Source: Psettodes erumei (lineage: Eukaryota > Chordata > Actinopteri > Pleuronectiformes > Psettodidae). From it: 64,000 bases of DNA. Below, one piece after another: positions 59,185 through 64,000 of the stretch. The translations under genes and the position numbers were made by a program. The DNA lies in NCBI GenBank assembly GCA_016785225.1, contig JAFBJZ010000112.1, forward strand, positions 1,736,001 to 1,800,000, written 5' to 3'. The notes under the pieces are model-generated. The model was given only the letters and a program-made list of their open reading frames with translations, did no database searches and was not told where the DNA came from. Numbering within the stretch: the stretch's first letter is position 1; every line of letters begins with the position of its first letter.

Positions 59185-62100
59185 TTTACCCTTTGTTACG
59201 AGCTCTTAGGCTCTTAGGCAATAAGACAAGAATAACTTTACATAAAACCAAATGATAAATGGATGCAATTGTATATGGAATATAAACATTTTTTACAGAG
59301 CTATTTCATTGCTTTGTGACACATCTGAAAACATTCTTTGATGTGAGTTTTTCTAATAAGTCTTTTTTTCCTGAGTAAATGAGGAGTAAACTGCAAACAG
59401 CCTTATCTGCTGCTTTACAAACCTGTCACGACTCAAAAATGAGGCCATTATGTTAATTGAAAAAAGTAAATATCATCAGATATTGCAGCCTTTAGCATGT
59501 TGCTTTACAGCAATGGCACAAAAAATATAAATGAATAATTAGTAAACCCCAAATATTCATAATTTCTCTGAAAGAGCCATTAATCAAAATAAGTGAAAAT
59601 TAAAAATTATAAAGCATCTTGTAATGCTCAGTGAAGGAGACTAGGGCCATGTTGGTGTTGGACACAATTGTGACTTCAGTGAGTCAGTGCCTCAGCCTGT
59701 GCTTGATCTCTTTGCAGAGCAGAGAGCGGGAGGCGGTCGTACAGTGTGTTTACCAAACAGGCCATGTCATATGCTTCTCTAAACCTACCACCCACTTCTT
59801 CATGCTGGCTAGCGCTCATCCTCCTCTTTGTAGTCCTGGCTTTGGTGCATTTTTCCTGAAATACACATATTTGCCACAGCCAAGGGCATAAACAATTATC
59901 AATCACCCTCTAATCCACTGTTCCGCATAAATAAGAGTTCTCCTGCAGTTTACAGAAATGTGCTGTCACTTTTTTATGAATAATAAAATTTGACTTGGCA
60001 GAGGCCTGAGATGATGCATAACAAGTGACTTACATCAGGGTTTCGAATCCATTGCATCGCAGACACGAATAGATTGTTGGTTTGCTGCATATGTGGTGGT
60101 TGTGGTACACATCAGTGTTTAAGTATGTGATGAGTGTGCCCCCCCCAACAATATTATTCTTGAGAAAGCCTATGAAAGCCATCACTTATATCATCACAAA
60201 TACTAGTCAACGTAGACTCTTCTTGTTGTTAAGGCTGTCCGACCCATCTGCTACCCTGTTCATTGGCAAATGAGAGATTGCTCTAGTCAGAAACCACCAT
60301 GCCAAGATGAACAGGCTGATATCGAAAACTTGATATTGGTGCAGTCCTCTCATGCAAATGCATTAGTTCATATTACACAGATTTTTTTTTGGTAAAACAT
60401 CATAGTTTATTAATTTCAATCACACACCTGTGCAAACATGCAAGTATTATTTATTCATTTTTAACATCTGCTGGATGGCCCAAATAATGAGAGATTGGAG
60501 TGTCCCACAAAAACTTTTGCTTTTGGAGACACTCAAAACTGAATCACTTATTTTGAACAGTAAATAAAGTTGGGCTTTAAGTCACCACAAGAGATTCTTA
60601 AGAATGATGGTGCACTGTGTTCCAATGTATACATATGTACGATGTATATTTGTAGATATAGTATGTACAGCATGTGCCATTTTGGATGTGCAACAAAAGG
60701 GCTGTTCCCTTTCATTGCACACAGTGTGTAATTGCCTTCTTATCCATCCTTAACCATCCTACTGTTTGGGTTAGGCTCTGTCTTCCCCCTTTTCTCCATG
60801 TTTTTGGTGCCTTCTTAATAATCCTAATAAGATATTCATCATTCACCCACTGATTCCCCTGAAGAAGGAAGTCTACCTTTTCAAATCCTTCTCAATTTAT
60901 TGACTCAAAGGGTAATAATTAGATTATTCGAATTAGGTGAAACAAGGATATCTAAGTAGTAAGTAAGACCCCTCTCTGATACCTGAAAAAGAGATTGCTT
61001 TGGCCTGTTCAGGAGATATAAAAAGGTATGGCAATAGATTTTCCTGAATTCATTTCATAACCAGATAAAGCACTAAATGAGGCCATAGATTTCAGACCTG
61101 CCAGGGTGATTTATCAGGATTCCTTAGATACCTTAGAGAAGTACTAATGGTAAACCCTTTTCACAGGTCTGGTGTTTGTGTGAGTCAAAAACTGAAACTA
61201 AAAAACAAAATATTAACATCACAACACCTACCGGCATTTTTCATGCCAGAAACTGTATAACATTCAAAGGCAACTGAATGTGTGCATAACTGAGAAGCTG
61301 CAAGTGAACCTGATTAGACTGTGAAGGCCTGTGTGAACACTGCTCACCGGAGGCCATTTGTTTAGCATGCATTTTCTTCGGTTTGTTTTTACCGTATGGG
61401 CTCATCAATAATGCAAGGCGACTTAACCAGCAATTACAATGATGAAGACATCAAAATGCAAAACGCAGGGCTGTGAGCTCTCCCAGCCAATAAGAGTTGT
61501 CTGCAAAGGGACTTCAGACTGGACAGACTTTTAATTAGTGGGCTTTGTATACCAGCCAGGAACAGCAGATTGGCTGCTTGCTCTTTGTTGTCGTCATAGC
61601 CATACAAACCAAGAACTGAAAACATGACCATTTGAATTATGGGTGATTTAATGTGGATAGCAAAAGCCTGATGGTCAAATCGCTTCCAACCAACTTTACA
61701 CGGAGCTCTGTGAAACAACGAAATGCACAAAGTATTTTTTTTCCAGTTTTTGCTGGGAAGTCATTTCCTGCTGTATGCAGTGTGTAAGCACTTTGTTGGC
61801 AGCAAACAGTAACACATGTACTGCAAGTTACGAGTGATATGTGGCAATTATTTTCTATGCTGATGGTCTACTGGGAAAGAAAGTCAGGAAGTTTTATCTT
61901 ACAATTTCAGCCATCTTTCTACAGCTTGTGCATATTCTTCTCTACCCTGAGCTTTATCTATTCTTCTGAATTTTAAACGCTTGTGTAAGTAAAGTATTTT
62001 ATCATTTTCCCATTGGTAAAATTCAGCATTGATTTGGCATGAGGTTCCGAAATGGCTCTCAGTTGTAGTTTGTGAAATCTACATTCGATGAGACAGATCG

Positions 62101-62463
62101 TAGTTTGATTGCCAGGAGTGAAAGTACTTTTGTATCACAGCCAACACTGAAAGTAGTAGCTAAAAGCAGCAGAGCTATGGCTGTGCTCTGTATTAGCTAT
62201 TTCTCTACAGAAAAACGGTGTCAATGTGTGAAGTCATTAGGCTTTTATTTATGCTTTTCAGCTGAGAGTGGCATGTGTGCTCTGAGACCTAGCATGATTG
62301 TAGGTAGATACATTCTTTTACACAGATGGATGCATGACATCTGAACTGCTTTGCTGATCAGCGTTTGCCTTTCACTGTCCTACATTTATGGAACTGAAAT
62401 GTTTAGCTGTGTTACTTTACCCTGTGCAGGTCTTCTCATATTATTTACTTTGTGGAGCTGAAT
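58899..62463. other. No gene recognised
   Basis: An AT-rich stretch holding an (AC)n tract at 59151-59182 and one exact octamer within ATGCAAATGCAT at 60352-60363. Open frames are below 100 codons and unlinked. Confidence 0.55.
59151..59182. repeat. (AC)n microsatellite
   Basis: 16 uninterrupted AC units. Confidence 0.95.
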
Positions 62464-63000
62464 TTAACCCTTATGCCCTCATCAAATTTACTACCCTCTG
62501 GACACCTTTGTGGCAAAAATGTATACACACAAAAAACTGCCATTAAATGATCATACATATTTTTTCTGCTTTTTTTCATAAATCACTTGAACAACTTCAA
62601 CCTTGCTCCAAACATTCAATCATTTTCAGGATCTTAACCCTTTAGATGCCAGTTTAATTATTTGAATTACTGATTATTTGAAACAACAACAAAAAAAAAA
62701 CACAAAAAATTAATTATTTTCCATATAATAAATAGTAGGGGATGGAGCTTTGGTGGTGATTAGAGTTATGGACATGTCAAAGATGAGCAACAAAACTGAT
62801 TTGATACCATTAGTATTTTTATGTAGAGCCAGATACTCCCTCTGGACAAATTTGTGGCCAAAAATGCCTCATTGACTTCCATTATGACCACATTTTTTAA
62901 TCTTGCTGCCATTACAGTATAAAACCATGCATTTTGTAATGTCAGCATTTCATTTGATCATCTGGAAGAAAAGTAGTGATATTTGACATTTTTAGTCTAA
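62464..63000. repeat. TTAA-type interspersed repeat debris, partly duplicated
   Basis: Two starts in the same orientation, TTAACCCTTATGCC at 62464 and TTAACCCTTTAGATGCC at 62634, look like left ends of TTAA elements. A diverged direct repeat follows: CCCTCTGGACACCTTTGTGG at 62494 and CCCTCTGGACAAATTTGTGG at 62838. I do not find the matching right ends, so the boundaries are approximate. Confidence 0.45.
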
Positions 63001-63060
63001 TCCACCAGATTCAACCATTTTCCCATTGTAGGCCGATGCATGAAATACTTGTTTTTTTGC

Positions 63061-63261
63061 CATTCATTTTAATGGGGCCATGCACCATGTGTAGCAGGTG
63101 CATTTGTTGAGAGCACCAGGTCACATGCTGCAGGACCTGCTGGTCTGCTGCTGGAAATGAACTAAACTAAACTAAACACGCACACACACACACACACACA
63201 CGCACACAAAAAAAACCTCTTGGGGCCCACTGATAGTCACATGGCCCCATTAAAATGAATG
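63061..63261. repeat. Fold-back with perfect 22-bp arms
   Basis: CATTCATTTTAATGGGGCCATG at 63061-63082 is inverted exactly at 63240-63261. The 157-bp loop contains AACTA repeats and a (CA)n tract. Confidence 0.85.
63181..63207. repeat. (CA)n microsatellite
   Basis: About 13 CA units with one CG interruption, lying inside the loop of the fold-back. Confidence 0.9.
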
Positions 63262-63340
63262 CCTGGGACTCGGGTGACATCATAAGAAAGTCAGACCTAA
63301 ATGATGATGTATTAATGTCTCCATTAGTGTTATTTTGTTT

Positions 63341-63720
63341 AAGATAAGATAAGATAAGATACAATAAGATACCTCTTAACAAAAAGAATAACAAGCACAA
63401 CATGAATAACGCACAAAAACACAACAGAGTATAGATGTAACAATAGAGTGCCGAAAAAAGTAGTGTGTTATAGTGCAAACAGTGTATTCAGCACATACTG
63501 TAAGTATTTATGTGCAAGATTCAAAAGGAGAGATGGGGGGGTGTCCTGTTAACTGTCGTTGCGGGGGTCACAGTGATGACAGCCTGTCTTCTCTGCTGCT
63601 GTGTTACAGTCTGATGGCAGTGGGCACAAATGATCTGAAACATTCAGTCTGCAGAAAGCAGCTTCTACAGAGAGTAGGAAGTAAATGTAGGTTTTTGGCC
63701 AGTGCAGTGTATTATTTTGA
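63341..63720. repeat. Interspersed repeat candidate with (AAGAT)n end
   Basis: An (AAGAT)n tract at 63341-63360 leads into sequence containing CAGTCTGATGGCAGTGGGCA (63609-63628). Both are typical of a dispersed repeat that I recall as common in perch-like fish. The class and boundaries cannot be settled here. Confidence 0.4.
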
Positions 63721-64000
63721 GCACCCAGCATCTTCTTCTTCACTGTTTTTTCTGACTTCAGCTTCCCTCTTGATGCATAAAAAAATTTAAATGGTCCCAC
63801 TAGAACCCATTCATCCACCTCCCTCTCCTACTGCTGTTTCTGAACTCAACATGCAGTTGACTCCTTTTGAGCTTCACGTTTTTGCCCTCTGCAGGCTCTT
63901 TCCCTGTTTCCTCCTGATACAAAAAGCTGCATAACTTCACACACTCCTCCAGGAGAGTGGTCTGGATGGGCAAGTGAGGGTGTGTGATATATAAACTGTA

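Noticed and set aside
60040..60060. TTTCGAATCC string resembling a tRNA T-loop
   Set aside because: The spacing is wrong for a T-arm, and no cloverleaf can be drawn around it.
28129..63207. Regular repeats considered as CRISPR-like arrays
   Set aside because: They are dinucleotide microsatellites with no repeat-spacer structure, and the DNA is eukaryotic.

Overview
This is eukaryotic DNA, most likely from a teleost fish. It has short multi-exon coding segments with GT-AG introns, poly(A) signals, many dinucleotide microsatellites, TTAA-flanked MITE-like elements and a decayed LINE. Bacterial operons, phage, CRISPR arrays and rRNA are absent, and I found no convincing tRNA. Species cannot be fixed from the sequence.

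Region 1 (about 2.4-15.4 kb, + strand) holds one complete gene that I recognise with high confidence: rnpc3, encoding the U11/U12-65K protein of the minor (U12-dependent) spliceosome. I reconstruct 14 coding exons. They join in frame into a 514-residue protein (human about 517) with an N-terminal RRM, a proline-rich and acidic middle and a C-terminal RRM. A likely untranslated first exon ends at 2520. An alternatively spliced 3'UTR ends near an AATAAA at 15331.

The 3' end of rnpc3 is the most interesting part of the window. (a) The last coding intron (13391-14849) is itself U12-type, with donor GTATCCTTTT, branch site CCTTGACT and the branch A 14 nt before the 3' splice site. Making a minor-spliceosome protein therefore needs the minor spliceosome. 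(b) Just past the stop codon there is a U2-type donor, at least two possible acceptors, and two tandem copies of the U12 5' splice-site motif (15056-15080). This is the layout of the USSE autoregulatory element described for U11/U12 protein genes. Together these suggest two feedback inputs on one transcript.

Region 2 (about 15.4-64 kb) is gene-poor. I recognise no conserved protein-coding gene in it, including amylase, the downstream neighbour of RNPC3 in mammals. It holds many (CA)n, (GT)n and (GA)n microsatellites. It also holds two clear piggyBac-like TTAA MITEs (46991-47286 and 58663-58894), TTAA-type repeat debris and a fold-back at 62.4-63.3 kb, and a decayed LINE reverse-transcriptase 3' end (about 55.64-56.41 kb). 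Weaker items are two possible Tc1-like termini, a pair of POU octamers (30892-30943), and an unassigned open, CpG-containing segment with a poly(A) signal (25.77-26.4 kb) that could be a terminal exon. Upstream of rnpc3 (1-2.4 kb) I see only low-complexity tracts and one perfect palindrome.

I did not find a wholly new biological system. The strongest candidate for follow-up is the double minor-spliceosome control of rnpc3.
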